Source of the DNA: Bremia lactucae
Lineage: Eukaryota; Oomycota; Peronosporomycetes; Peronosporales; Peronosporaceae
Assembly: GCF_004359215.1 (NCBI RefSeq)
Contig: NC_090617.1
Location: 2,272,186 to 2,311,768, forward strand
Direction of reading: 5' to 3'
Length of the DNA: 39,583 nt
Position 1 is the first letter of the stretch. The number at the start of each line of letters is the position of its first letter. Positions 20,219 to 31,509 of this stretch are shown here, in pieces. The notes beneath the pieces were generated by a model. It was not told where the DNA came from and did no database searches. It saw only the letters and a list, made by a program, of their open reading frames with translations. The position numbers and the translations under genes were made by a program.

Positions 20219-23200
20219 TCAATGCGAAGTCGCTTGAATGCCAAGAGCCGCTGTCATGTCCTTGTGGCATGGACCGTGTAATGCCTTAGTCAAAATGTCG
20301 CGAGCATAACCGAAGTCTCGCAATAGTCGACCTTGGCTTCTTCCCGTTTTATCTCGTCACGAATGTGGTGGTACTTGATGTCGATATGTTTAGCGCGGCC
20401 ATGATTTACAGAATTCTTTATTATCTTGATGCATGACTGATTGTCTTTATGAATCACAAGCTTGGGTGTAGAATAAACGGCAGCAATTACAAACTCACAA
20501 AGCAAGCGATGAATCCATTTGCCTTCTTTGAATGACAGACTAAGCGCAATGTATTCCGCCTCACTAGTGGAAAGTGAGACGCTTGATTTTTTCTTTCAGC
20601 CCCAACTTATGGGCGCACTAAGTAACATGAATATGTAGCCCGAAGTCGATTTGCGATCAGCAAGATCTCCAGCCCAGTCTGCATCAGAGTATCTACAAAT
20701 ACCAATCTTATCGCTTGGCTTGTGACAATTTCCATGCATCTTGGTGCCTTGTAAATAGCGAAAGATACGCTTAACTGCAACCCAGTGATCTTCTTGGAGG
20801 TTTTCCATAAAGCGTGACACATATCCAACGGCGTACGCAATATCTGGGCGCGTTGCAGTCGTAAGGTGCATCAGTGCACCAACTGCTTCGCGAGATGGAG
20901 CGTTACTTTGATAGCTGCATTACTTGGGGGCAGCCGAGAGCTTACATCAACCGGACTCACTACAGCTTTGCTTTCGTCCATGCCAAAACGTTTGAGAATA
21001 TCGTCCACATAACGATGCTGACACATGGTCAAGCTACCCTCGGGGTTGTCTATCAGCTCGATGCCAAGAACAAAGGCACACTTGCCACTGTCTGTCATCT
21101 CAAAGCGTGTCTTGAGGTCATTCTTGGTACGTGTGACCAATTTAGGCAAGCTGCCAGTAACCAGCACATCGTCTTCGTAGATCAGCACAAGCACACGATG
21201 TCCGTCCAAAATCTTTAGATATAGACATGGGTCGAATGCTGATACTTGAAAGCCAATAGAGCATAATACTCGTCAAACGTTTCATTCCATACGTGCGACG
21301 CTTGTTTGAATCCGTGTATAGCCTTGGCCAGTTATAAACAATTAAAATTGTCATCAAGCTGAACTCCTTCGGGGATTTCGCAATAAACTTGTTCTTTTCA
21401 TGATTTCATACAGGAATGCAATTACCACATCTAGCTGGTCGAGAGGCCACTTGATAAACTTGGCAATAGTAATGACCATACGCAGTGTCACATACTTGAC
21501 AACCAGCGATAAGATTTCGGTGTAATCAATGCCGTATTTGTCTGAAGCCCTTCGCGACGAGGCGAGCCTTGCACTTGTCGATAGATCCATTTTCTCTGCG
21601 CTTGATCTTAAACACCCATTTGGTACCGATGGCACGTTGATTGTGTGGCAGCTTGGCAGCACGAAGCATACCACGCAGACGCATGGACTCGAGTTCCCTA
21701 CGAATTACCTCGCGCCAATGAACTTGCTGCGGTCCATTTATTACCTTTTGGAAAGACTTTGGCTCTGATAAGTCGATCGATCCTTCAACGGCATTAGCAC
21801 TTGCACGCCAAAAAAAGAGGTGAAGCAGCTTCGTCATCTTGGCCATCATTCTTTTCTTCATCGTCTTCCATACGCGAGTCAACGGGCGCGCTTGCTTCTT
21901 CAAGACCATTTTGTGTCGAATAGCAGGTGATTTTCTGGGTAGATTTCTCTTTTCCCTTGTGCGACCTTTTTGCTTTCCTGACTGTTTGTACTTCATTTCT
22001 GGGGCAGCATAGTCATCAATTTTGAGATCTTCAAATTTCAAATCATTGACATCGTCGTCCAAGCTTATTGGCAGAGACCCGAAAAACAGACTCATCGAAG
22101 TTAATATCGTGAATAATATTAACTTGCCCTGCATCGACGTCAAAGACTCGTTAAGCTTTAGATGTTTCTTTGTAACCGAGAAAAATTCCGACGCGAGCCT
22201 TAGGTTCCCTTTGAGTCGTTTTTCTTTAGAGTCAGAATGTACGTCCGGCAGCCAAATACACGCATGTGTTTTCTTCTTGGTTTCGATTCTTGGACAATCT
22301 CGTAGGGAGTCTTGTGCTCAACCTTTGTGACGGCAGTCGATTCTTGACGTATATGGCTGTCATTGCTGCCACATCCCAGAAGCACTTGTCGAGCTTGGCG
22401 TGATGCAGTATACTGCGCCTTATTGCAACAATCGTCCGAATAGCACGCTCTGCCGTCCCATTAGTCTGGTGGGCGTACGGAACTGTAGTTTGCTGCTCAA
22501 TTCCTTCATCTTCGTAGAAAGTCTTTGATCGAGCTTGTCGCGAACTCACGGGCTCCATCGTGCCGTACACACTTACCTTCTTGGAAAACTGTGTCTGGAT
22601 CTTCATGACGTAGCTCCTGATGTGGCCTTTACTGTCCGATTTGGCTCGCATGCAAGCACCCTTTATACATCCGCTATCTGCATCAACAATGAGTAGCAGA
22701 TACCTGCTCCTCCAACTGATTCTTGTTCCATGGGACCGCAAATGTCGAGATGAAGCAATTTGAAGATGTCATAGTAACGCTTGTCGCGGTTGCTCAGGAA
22801 CGGTATTTGAACCATTCTTCCTTGCTGACAGCCACGGCAAGTGCTTGACAAATTTTGTGTCATCGACGTACTTGCATCCTTGATCATGTCCATGTTGACC
22901 ATTTTGCGTAGCACTTGAACTGGAGCATGACCCATACGCGCGTGCAGATCAATCGTCTTTGAATTTGTTGCCGCATTTTAGCAGATCGTTGAGCCGTTGG
23001 CAGCCAGTAGAGTCCATCAACAAGATCCGCTGTTGTCACTACTTGATACGAGTCCTTACGCGAAACACGCATTTCGGCACCATCAAGCACCACTTAGAAC
23101 TTACCATGCATACTGATTTGGGGTACCAAAAGTAAGTTCTAGCTCATGTCTTAGACGTAAAAAGCGTTCTTGATTTTAATTTGTCTCGAATTTCTATCAG

Positions 23201-24187
23201 GAAGTATGACTTCTTTCACGATAGTGCCAACACTCTTGATAGCCGCCATGTTACCGCCGGCTACTGACGCGCCACCTTCATCACGCTCAATTAGATTGGC
23301 GCATTTTGCCTTGTCGTTGCATATGTGGTGCGTTGCGCCGCTGTCGACCGCCCACATCCCGGACATGTTCTTGCCCGTCGTCATTCCACATTCCACTGAA
23401 ACAGCAAATGCCACCCGATCGTAGTCGTAGGCATCATCGTTGATTCTCAACTGGAAACTGTTGGCTCCGCGTCATCGGGCATTGCCGCCGCGTCCTGGAC
23501 CTCGATTCTCATCTTTTTGTTTGGTCCAGCACTTGTCAATAGCGTGCCCCAATTTTTTGCAGTACGTGCACTGACGAGATTCACGGTAGGTGTTGAAGGC
23601 TTTTGCTAAACTCTCAGACTTCACCGCCACCACTTTCTCGGCCTGCCGCTTGATATGCTCATTTAGAAGCACCTTTACCATTTTGCGAACGCAGCTCAAT
23701 ATTATTCATCTTCAGATTAAGTACGACGTAGCGCGAAGCAAAAAGTAGCTACGTCTTCGTCCTCCATCTTGACGCCGATGCTGCTGAGCTTGGCACTGAT
23801 GGTACGAACTTCATTGCAATGATGCAAGACGTTGTCGCCTTCCGCCATCTCCATACTGAAGGGTTGCCTTTTGAGGTAGATCCGGCCAGCCTTCTGCATC
23901 CGGCGTACGTCGTTATTAGACACGTCCACGCAGCCCACGCTTCCTCGCAGTCATCAACCACATAATGGTTCTCCGCATTCATGTGGAGCAGCATAAGTCC
24001 AAAGGCAATGTTGTTGGCCCTTATGTAGTCGTCCCTGGCCCGTATTTGTGAAGCTTGGCGTTAACTCGCGATTCACCACATGCCACGTTGACTTGACATT
24101 ACGCATGTAGCGGCTCCACGTTGCATAGTTGTCACCGTTGAACTTGACAATGGAGACCTTGGTTGACATCTCGTTGGCAGAAGACAT
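20219..24187 (-). pseudogene. Ty1/copia gag-pol, frameshifted
   Basis: Read leftwards from ATG 24187 ([20 protein letters not shown]). The order is gag; a zinc knuckle CTYCKKLGHAIDKC at about 23590; protease [13 protein letters not shown] at about 23350; pre-integrase zinc-binding LSSTCRGCQQGRMV; integrase with LLIVDADSGCIKG and TVPYAHQTNGTAERAIRT; reverse transcriptase with AIGTKWVFKIKRRENGSIDK and the catalytic YEDDVLVTG at about 21180. RNase H follows with ATRPDIAYAVGYVSRFM, YSDADWAGDLADRKSTSGY and KHIDIKYHHIRDE. The last codons, ILTKALHGPCHKDMTAALGI, run to the stop at 20219. PR-INT-RT-RH order proves copia. At least five frame changes make it non-functional. Confidence 0.93.
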
Positions 24188-24204
24188 GGTACTTAGGCTC
24201 ATAA

Positions 24205-24341
24205 TCTGAAACAATAAGCGAGACAAAGCGAAGCGAGAAGGAGCGAAGAGCAGCGAGGGTGAAAGGGTGGTAAACCGAAGTGAAGACACTTGAGCAGGAG
24301 AAGAGATATTTGGAAGTGATTGATTTATTGGGGCTTACACT
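24205..24341 (-). repeat. Truncated copia 5' LTR
   Basis: Only the last ~135 bases of the LTR at 19945-20212 are present (AAGCCCCAATAAATCAATCA to TTATTGTTTCAGA on the minus strand). The upstream half is replaced abruptly by gypsy RNase H sequence at about 24342. Confidence 0.75.
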
Positions 24342-26003
24342 TAATTCAGGAATAGGCGACATGATAGTCGTTAAATGAGAGAGCTCATAATCTGGCCTGC
24401 GTGATAACGCATCGGCCAAAGCATTCTGCTTGCCGGGCTTATACTTCACCTCGAAGTTGTATTCCGCGAAAAAGGATAGCCATCGGGATATTTTCTGTGA
24501 GAGATGGGGCGCCTTAGTCACCGTGCGTGATGACGCGTGATCTGTATATATCACAAACGGGTAGAGCCGAGCAGAGGAACTCTGAATTTGACGAGAGCAT
24601 ACTTCAAAGCAAGTAACCCTTTGTCATGAACTGGGTAGTTCTTTGCCGCAGCTTTGAGCTGTCTAGACTCGAACACAATAACACGTTCACGCCCATCGCC
24701 ATCTGTTTGTAACAGAGCACTGCCAATGGCAAAATCCGATGCGTTACAGACGAAACTGAAAGACCAATTTGGAATTTGCAGTGCCAGGATCGGGGCATGG
24801 ATAAAGCTATCCCAAACTGCTCGAAAAGCATTATGTTCGGTGCTAGTCCAGCACCATTCTGTATCCTTTTTAAGGGGGTTAGATAATGGCCTAGCCATAC
24901 CAGCGTCATGTTCGCTATATTTGTGAAAATAATTGACGAGACCCAACCACTTAAGCAAATCCTTTTGATTTTTAGGAGCCGGCCAATCTGATATGGCTTT
25001 TACCTTAGCGGGATCCGCTCTAAGGCCTCGCTTTTCAATGAAGCATTCTAAAAAAGGAATTTCGTCTGCGCCAAAAATGCATTTAGATGCATTGGCATAC
25101 AATTTGTTTGTGCGCATGCACTCGAGCACTGCTCGCAAATGGTCTAAATGGTTTTCCATATCCGACCGACCCTGCTCCGCACGACTATGAACAAAAATGT
25201 CATCGAAATAAGTCTGTGCATAACCTCGATGAGGGCGAAACAGTTGCGTCACTAGACGATTTAATGGTGCCGGGGCGTTGAAAAGCCCTTGTGGTATAAC
25301 CAGCCACTCCCATAACATGCCGCTTGGGGTGCTAACCGCTGTAAGCGGGATATCACTAGCTCGCATGAGCAGTTGGTAGTAACCACCGACGAAGTCCAGT
25401 GCACTGTACAGTGTACATCACACCATATTGTTCTGAAGAACATATTTTCTAGGAATGGGGGTTTGTGCTGATATAGTGACAGCGTTGAGCTTATTATAAG
25501 CATGTACAATGCGCCATTTACCATTTGTTTTTTTTACACAAAATGTTGGTGTCAAATGAGGAGATTTGCTCTCTCTTACCAATCCAGCCTCGTGCTTAGA
25601 GCGGAAGAAATCGTCAATGACGTCACACTGGCTTCTCCCTTGGTAAAGGCCATTGTCTTGTGACACAGTATTTGGTTCCCGGAACCAAGTCAATTTCATG
25701 ACGAACACATTTATCCGGAGGTAAAACAGATAGTGTATTATTACATACCACATCTTGGAATTTCTTAATCAAGGAATAAAAGGGATCCGTATGATCTTTA
25801 AGGATCGATGACCCATTTCGCGCACTAAGTGCAGCTTTTGTGTCATCCAGGACAGCTTCGTCTAGAAGTAACGATGAGTTTAACTCAATTGTTGGTCGAA
25901 TGACCACCATTTCAGTTAAGTCGCCGGCCTTTAAGGCCCGACCGCACTCATCAATAGACATTTCGTCTAGCTCTTGAAGAGCATGTAACGAAGAGATTGC
26001 CAC
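24342..26003 (-). pseudogene. Ty3/gypsy reverse transcriptase-RNase H fragment
   Basis: From about 26003 leftwards: a spacer with LNSSLLLDEAVLDD, then RT blocks HEIDLVPGTKYCVTRQWPLP, KTNGKWRIVHAYNKLNAVTI, WEWLVIPQGLFNAPAPLNRL and the catalytic YFDDIFVHSRAEQ at about 25210. The RT-RNase H tether FLECFIEKRGLRADPAKVKA comes next, followed by RNase H with FVCNASDFAIGSALLQTDGD, FAEYNFEVKYKPGKQNALAD and ALSRRPDYE. The catalytic Asp of the usual CDAS is retained although the motif reads CNAS. Frames change near 25640, 25390 and 24553. The element is cut off by copia LTR sequence at its 3' side and has no integrase. Confidence 0.9.
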
Positions 26004-26139
26004 AAGGCTAACTCCCCCTCAATGTTACCGGTTACACCATTAACAAGCGTGTATAATTGCTCACGATAGCTCCGCTACACTTAGTAGCACTCGTAGTCAA
26101 TCTACGCCTGAGTCTTTACAAGACTACACCCTCACGAAG
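26004..26139. repeat. LTR end remnant and head-to-head gypsy junction
   Basis: Contains AGCTCCGCTACA at about 26069-26080, the same terminal motif as LTR family B at 14098, followed by a leader up to ATG 26140. It joins a minus-strand pol fragment to a plus-strand gag, which cannot be one intact element. Confidence 0.55.
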
Positions 26140-27653
26140 ATGGAAGAGATTCCAGAACTGTCAGAAGCGCAACGCGCCGCTTATAGTAAACTTAAAACTT
26201 TATTCGGGCTTGAACACGTGAACTTAATTATCTCCCAGGGACCAGAGGCCCTGCATGCATGGCTTAAAGCCTTTATGCGATACGAAGCCTCCCGGATCGG
26301 TCAGGTACAGGACCACTTAGCGGCATCTATACCAACTCTTCACATTAACAGCTAGAGGGCGAGCCCTCTAGCTGTAAATGTGAAGGCATTTGAGAGAAAA
26401 GAGGGAGAAAATCTCCCTTTTTGGATTAAGCAGATGCAAATGTCCATTTATTCCGCCTTGTTCTTAACATAACGGCAAAAGGTGGCTATGGCCATTTCCA
26501 AACTTGGAGGTAGAGCCATGGAGTGGGCACTATCGTCCAGCAAGTCCATAAACGACGCTTTTTCCTCATGGGATTCGCTGAAACAGCAAATGACCAGCAC
26601 ACTTCACCGCCTGATCAGGCTTTTCGCATGCGAGCACGGCTCCTAGCGACTCGACAGGGTAAGCGAACCCTAGGAGACTTTGTCCAGGAGTTGAGAACTC
26701 GCATTGCATCAATGCATCAAGACCCGGTGCAAGAAGCAGTTGTCGTAACAATCTTCATGGGGGATTTCAATGAGAGCGTTGTCCGGACAGAATTATTCCG
26801 ACCTCATCCTGCTACTTTCGAAGAGGCAGTTGCCATAGCACTACCCGCTGAGTTCGACTTTAAGTCTGCTCGCGTTAGCACGCCTGTTTACCGAACAGCT
26901 CTTCAGGCACATGGGTTCTGTCTCATACAGCGGAACCCATGGATCTAAGCCTGCTTTAGGAAGGAGAAGAGGCCCTTCAAGCTGTGGAACAGCATAAGAC
27001 CATCCGTAAATGTTATATGTGCGGAAGCACGAAACATTTACGTCCGGCCTGCCCTCTTCGAAATTCGCGTAAAGCTCAAAAGAGCTCCAACTCCGACCTA
27101 TATCAGAGATCTGGTACGGTGCGGGAAAACTTCGATACCCAGTAGGTGCGGGGCGCCTTACTGGGGAAGACCTAGGCTCTATTAAACCTCTTGGGGGTGA
27201 AAATAAACAGAACCTAGCCCCAATTAGCTCGGTGCTTAATGGCACGGGGCGAGAGTACAAGCCTGGCTTGCTAGTCGCTCAAGCGACTGTAAAGGGCTTT
27301 GATAAGCCGTGGTCAATTTTAATTGACTCAGGAGCGTCTTGCAATTATGCTCGACGCTTTTCCCTTGAAGGAAGTCAACAATACGTTGAGGCGCTTAAAG
27401 CACATGAAGGTGATACAGTCACTGCTCGCTTAGCGACTGGGTTTCGTGTCGCTGTTCCCAAAGTCTCATTGAACTTAGGTATAACGTTTCTGGACTTTGA
27501 TAATATGGAACGCTTTGTCGTCCTTGATTTGGATTCGAGATATGATCTCATCCGTGGTATGGCCTGGCTAGAACACCATGAGCCATGGATTAATCGGAGG
27601 TCTAAGACCTTAGGCGCCACACGCAATGTTCCTAGCAAAGTTTTGGAGTCATG
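26140..27653 (+). pseudogene. Ty3/gypsy gag-protease, frameshifted
   Basis: Begins MEEIPELSEAQRAAYSKLKT at 26140 and is broken by a stop at 26353. Gag capsid sequence continues with RTLGDFVQELRTRIASMHQD and PATFEEAVAIALPAEFDF up to a frame change near 26890. A zinc knuckle CYMCGSTKHLRPAC lies at about 27010. A retropepsin-type protease follows from 27232 with the active site WSILIDSGASCN and the C-terminal block YDLIRGMAWLEHHEPWI. This LLDSGA..GMxWLxxH arrangement is typical of oomycete gypsy polyproteins and is repeated in the fragment at 38397-39583. Reverse transcriptase is absent downstream. Confidence 0.88.
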
Positions 27654-28298
27654 AACCCACCTTTGCTAGGCAACAAAAGCGCTATTGGCGCGGATCATTG
27701 AATGAGTCTGTCGGTGTTTTAGACATTAGAATGTCTGAGTTAATAAATCCAATGTTAAAAACATTAATTCTGAGCCCGACTAAGCAGAAAGAAGTGGAAC
27801 GGCACGTACTCCGTCGAGTGACACTCGTTGTAATAACGATTCACAGAATGCTGATAGCATTGTTTGCCTAAGACCGAATCATCAAGGGTGCAATATCCCT
27901 TAGATAGATGGAGTGGCACATCTAAGTCCGCCGAGAATGGTCGGCCGAGGTAACACCATACTGAGTATCAGTAGTGACACTGTTGGCGGTTCGCCAGGAC
28001 CATAAGGGTTCAATATCCCTGAGATACGTGGAGTAGCACGTCTAAGTCCACCGGGTGTGGTCGGCCGAGAGGGCACCAAAATGCCCTGGCGTTCGCTAGG
28101 GCATTTTGGGTCAAACTTTTTTAATGCACGTGAAGCGACACGTAAACGTTCGCTAGATAAGGAAGTTGAGTTACCTAGCTCCTTGTCGGATGTCAAAGTA
28201 GACACCATGTCTTGTATAGAGCCAATACAGGCTGGAAAATCCGGGGACGTGGATGTCTCGGCCTTTAAGAGGCGTATTGTCTCCACTCCAAGACAGGA
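27654..28298 (+). pseudogene. Gypsy protease-RT spacer remnant with direct repeats
   Basis: Follows the protease and keeps an open stretch from about 28057 (SLGHFGSNFFNAREATRKRS) up to the gap, as in the linker between protease and reverse transcriptase. Inside it two direct repeats of about 65 bases, spaced about 116 bases, start at about 27889 and 28005 (GGGT(G/T)CAATATCCCT..AGAT). No domain is recognised. Confidence 0.55.
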
Positions 28299-28398
28299 NN
28301 NNNNNNNNNNNNNNNNNNNNNNNNNNNNNNNNNNNNNNNNNNNNNNNNNNNNNNNNNNNNNNNNNNNNNNNNNNNNNNNNNNNNNNNNNNNNNNNNNN
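28299..28398. other. Assembly gap of 100 N
   Basis: Exactly 100 unresolved bases separating a plus-strand gypsy fragment from a minus-strand gag start, so the order and orientation across it are uncertain. Confidence 0.98.
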
Positions 28399-28865
28399 TT
28401 ATGGATAATGGTCTGAGCAAAAGACGGTGTGGTTTTACCCAACGGAGAAGCGGCTGCGCCTTTATGGGCAGCGCTCGCAATAACCGTCGCTGCGCTATCC
28501 AGCGCAGACGACGAGACAGCATTCGTAAGTGTTGCTGTCTCCATGTTATGAGCAATGATAGAAGTTTGGATGGGCAATAATGTGCCATCATCCTTCCTCG
28601 TGAGATCCTTGTCCGCATCATTACTTTGAGGTGACGGCAACGGTCTCGACTCATTGTAGTCGACAATGAGCGACGGATCAACATCCTCACTGATTAAGTG
28701 GGATGAATCCTTAAGCCCCGTTAACGCGACAGCAGCAGTAGCGGTCGGCGTTTCAGCTAAGGCATTGGACGCTGCAGGGCGTGTTAACGCGGCGCGCGCG
28801 CTAAATGCAAGAGTTAGTGGGCGTCTTCGCAGACGACCCTCCAACGTTGCCCATGTAGGTGGCAC
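28399..28865 (-). pseudogene. Gypsy family A gag N-terminus
   Basis: Open from ATG 28865 (MPPTWATLEGRLRRRPLTLA) to the gap, rich in Ala, Ser and Thr, with LISEDVDPSLIVDYNESRPL in the middle. Its beginning matches the fragment at 1-186. It lies about 130 bases inside the LTR at 28998. No zinc knuckle is reached before the gap. Confidence 0.6.
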
Positions 28866-28997
28866 CTTTGGCGCCGTGTATGAAAACAGAGGTCGCTAGA
28901 GTGAATCAGAGACTTAGCGGCGCGTCAAGCAGCATAGTTCTTCCTTCCACTTTATCGAAGTTTAAAATGTAACTTCGTTCTTTAAGGGAGTGGATGG

Positions 28998-29528
28998 TGT
29001 AACGGGCTAAAGTTGCCCTAATGTTACACAGTCCCCGTTAAGTACACTTGGTGTACTTAAGGGGATGGTCAATTACTAAATAATAGTAATTAGACCCAGC
29101 ACTCGGGTGTGGTGCACATTTGTGACCAACCCTTGTGTATGTGATGCACATGGGTGCATTCACATTAGGAGGGATGACGGCTAGCGTCATCCGTTACGCG
29201 AGGTATCTAGAAAGATACGCTCGCAATACATATTAAGTGTTATCTATAGAGATGACATTTTAATTGGTAAAAATAGGTATTTATATTCAATTCTATTAAA
29301 TATAAATAGTCTGAAAACAACTTTTTACTTGGTAAGTGCGCACGAGGAGACGGATTACCGCTCCCGTGACGACCCTTAATCAGAGCTCTTAGTGTGTTCG
29401 GTGAGGTCGCTTACGCGCCCACCACAACTACCTCACTGCACGCAAGAGAAGCAGGTTAAACCGCTTCCTCGCTGGGCTAGGGTGTGTGTCTGAGTAGAGC
29501 GTGGCCGCATTACGACGTGCCCGCCTAC
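28998..29528 (-). repeat. LTR family A, truncated copy
   Basis: Starts TGTAACGGGCTAAAG and follows the LTR at 314 for about 530 bases until CCCGCCTAC, where family B sequence takes over. It has a single TGACGGCTAGCGTCA dyad (about 29174-29188), where the other two copies have two. Confidence 0.82.
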
Positions 29529-29985
29529 ACTCTGAGTCTGAAAGCCTTCCTCTGACTTTAGGAGCGAGGTAGCTCCGCTTCAATAAAAGCTTAAGGAATC
29601 CTAGTTCAAGGGATTCAGGGGTTCGTAGAACAAGTGGCAACTAGTGCCCAAGAGGATTTACCTTAGAAAGGGTTCTATCTCTTACAGATCACTGCGCAAG
29701 CCTTAGGAAGGCACTCAACCCTTTAAGATCAAAAAAGAAACTGCACTTTATTTAATTATTTAAATCTAAAAAACCCTACCCTGTTTAGTATGTTGACCTT
29801 CATAAACCTAGCTAATTAAAATAGATTTTGGCCGCCAGATTTATATCTGGCGGCGACCACATTCGTTACCCATAATAAATGGGATTTAAGTAGCTAACTA
29901 TTTTAAAATTAGATAAAACGGTATTTTACCCATAAAGTAAATGTACCACAACAACGGTTCTCCAACCGATGTGTGCCCCATTACA
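29529..29985 (+). repeat. LTR family B, inverted diverged copy
   Basis: Reverse complement of the 13560-14090 family: GGAGCGAGGTAGCTCCGCTT, then the stretch around CAAGTGGCAACTAGTGCCC, CCTTAGGAAGGCACT and a hairpin CGCCAGAT..ATCTGGCG at about 29831-29853. It ends near GTGCCCCATTACA at 29985, only some 45 bases before the start codon of PME1. Confidence 0.7.
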
Positions 29986-30029
29986 TATTAGCTTTTACCA
30001 CCAACTCAAATTGAATAATTATCACTAGA

Positions 30030-31429
30030 ATGACAGAATCAAGCGGCTACAATGACGTCTGGGTTAACTACTTCGACTCCAAAGAGGACGTGAAACTATC
30101 CAACGATGACGTTAGTCAACTGCGTTATACTGCCTCACCTCCATGAGTTGGAATTTCACGCACTAACAGTATTTGTATCGGAAACAAAGACATTTCGCGT
30201 GTACAGCGCAGGCAGGAAGGGCCCGAACATTGTACTGCTACATGGCGGAGGATACACGTCCATGACCTGGTGCCTCGTGGCAGTATGTATTGATCTCTTT
30301 ATCCGTTGATGTACACCAAACGCGATTGCTTACAATATGTGAAGGCGATTCTAAAAGAGAATTTTACGCTTCGCGCCTTCGACTTGCGAGGCCACGGCCA
30401 GACCCTCACATCTCATGATGACGATCTATCCATCGAAAGATTAGTTGATGATACAATACGCATCTTAAATTACCTAACTCCCAGTACTGGTCCGAACACG
30501 GATGATATTTCTGATGCGGAAATTCCGCAAACTATTATTGTTGGCCACAGGTGCTTCAGTTCCTTGTGGAGCTTGAATACTAAATGTGTCCGCTAAACTA
30601 AACATGCCATGATATGGCAGTCTGGGCGGTGCAATTGCTGTTCGTGTTGCCGCTACAGGTAAGGTGCCGTCTTTGGTGGGCGTCATGGTGATCGATGTGG
30701 TGGAGGGCACGGCCATGGCATCTCTTAAGCACATGGGCACGATTCTTGAAAGACGTCCATCTCGCTTCTGCTCGTACAAAGACGCGATTCACTGGGCGCT
30801 GCAAAGCGGTACTGGTCGCAACTCGGAAGCAGTTGAAGTTTCAATCCCGTCCCAATTGGAGCAGCTTGGAGATGGCTCACTCGTATGGAAGACAGACCTG
30901 GCTAGCACTTCCAAATACTGGCACGGTATGTGTTAACATTTGTTAAGCTTCAAGGTTTTAATAACTTATTCAGATTGCTTTCCTAGACTGGTTCATTGGC
31001 CTTTCAAAGCAATTTTTATCGCTCAAGCAAGCCAAAGTATTAGTGCTCGCAGGTTTAAGAACGCATCATTCGGTTGATGTAGTAGCAATTTTTATCTTGG
31101 AAATATCACTAAACTTTCCTTTTAGGTTCTGACCGTTTGGATACGGAGCTCATGCGTGGCCAAATGATGGGCAAATTTGAAATGAGACTCATATATTCTT
31201 CAGGACACGCAATCCAGGAAGATTGTCCTCATGAAGTAGCAAAAGCTATAAGTTGTCTCAGTAGCCGTTGCGTTCGTGCTGTAAGCGGAAACATTTGTGG
31301 CCCTGACAGAATTATAAGTCACCTATCAACGACCTAGCCTTGGCGGAGCGCCTAGCCAAAGCACGTGCTATGGTCCCGACAGAGGGTATTTGCTCTGCTG
31401 TTGACCTGCAAAAACTTTTGCCGAAATGA
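30030..31429 (+). CDS. PME1: Protein phosphatase 2A methylesterase 1
   Basis: Alpha/beta hydrolase that removes the C-terminal methyl ester of the PP2A catalytic subunit. Exon 1 from ATG 30030 reads YNDVWVNYFDSKEDVKLSND, the conserved N-terminal block. Exon 2 has TFRVYSAGRKGPNIVLLHGG (oxyanion HGG) and ends at 30282. Exon 3 (30345-30550) has FDLRGHGQT and ends in GGC CAC AG. Exon 4 (30621-30925) completes the nucleophile elbow as GH-S-LGGAIAVRVA and holds the Asp in MVIDVVEGTAMAS. Exon 5 (30987-31052) gives DWFIGLSKQF and VLVLAG, and exon 6 from 31126 gives SDRLDTELMRGQMMGKFEMR and the catalytic His in SSGHAIQEDCP. A last short exon probably ends at TGA 31427-31429 (LAERLAKARAMVPTEG). The first intron and the last one are uncertain. 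The N-terminus is short compared with animal homologues, and an LTR lies just upstream. Confidence 0.94.
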
Positions 31430-31509
31430 GCGCTGTGTTGCTGTTACTGAAGTTCTCAAATTTTTGGCAAATAGGCCACAATTTTACTAAACTCAATAAT
31501 ATATATTAT

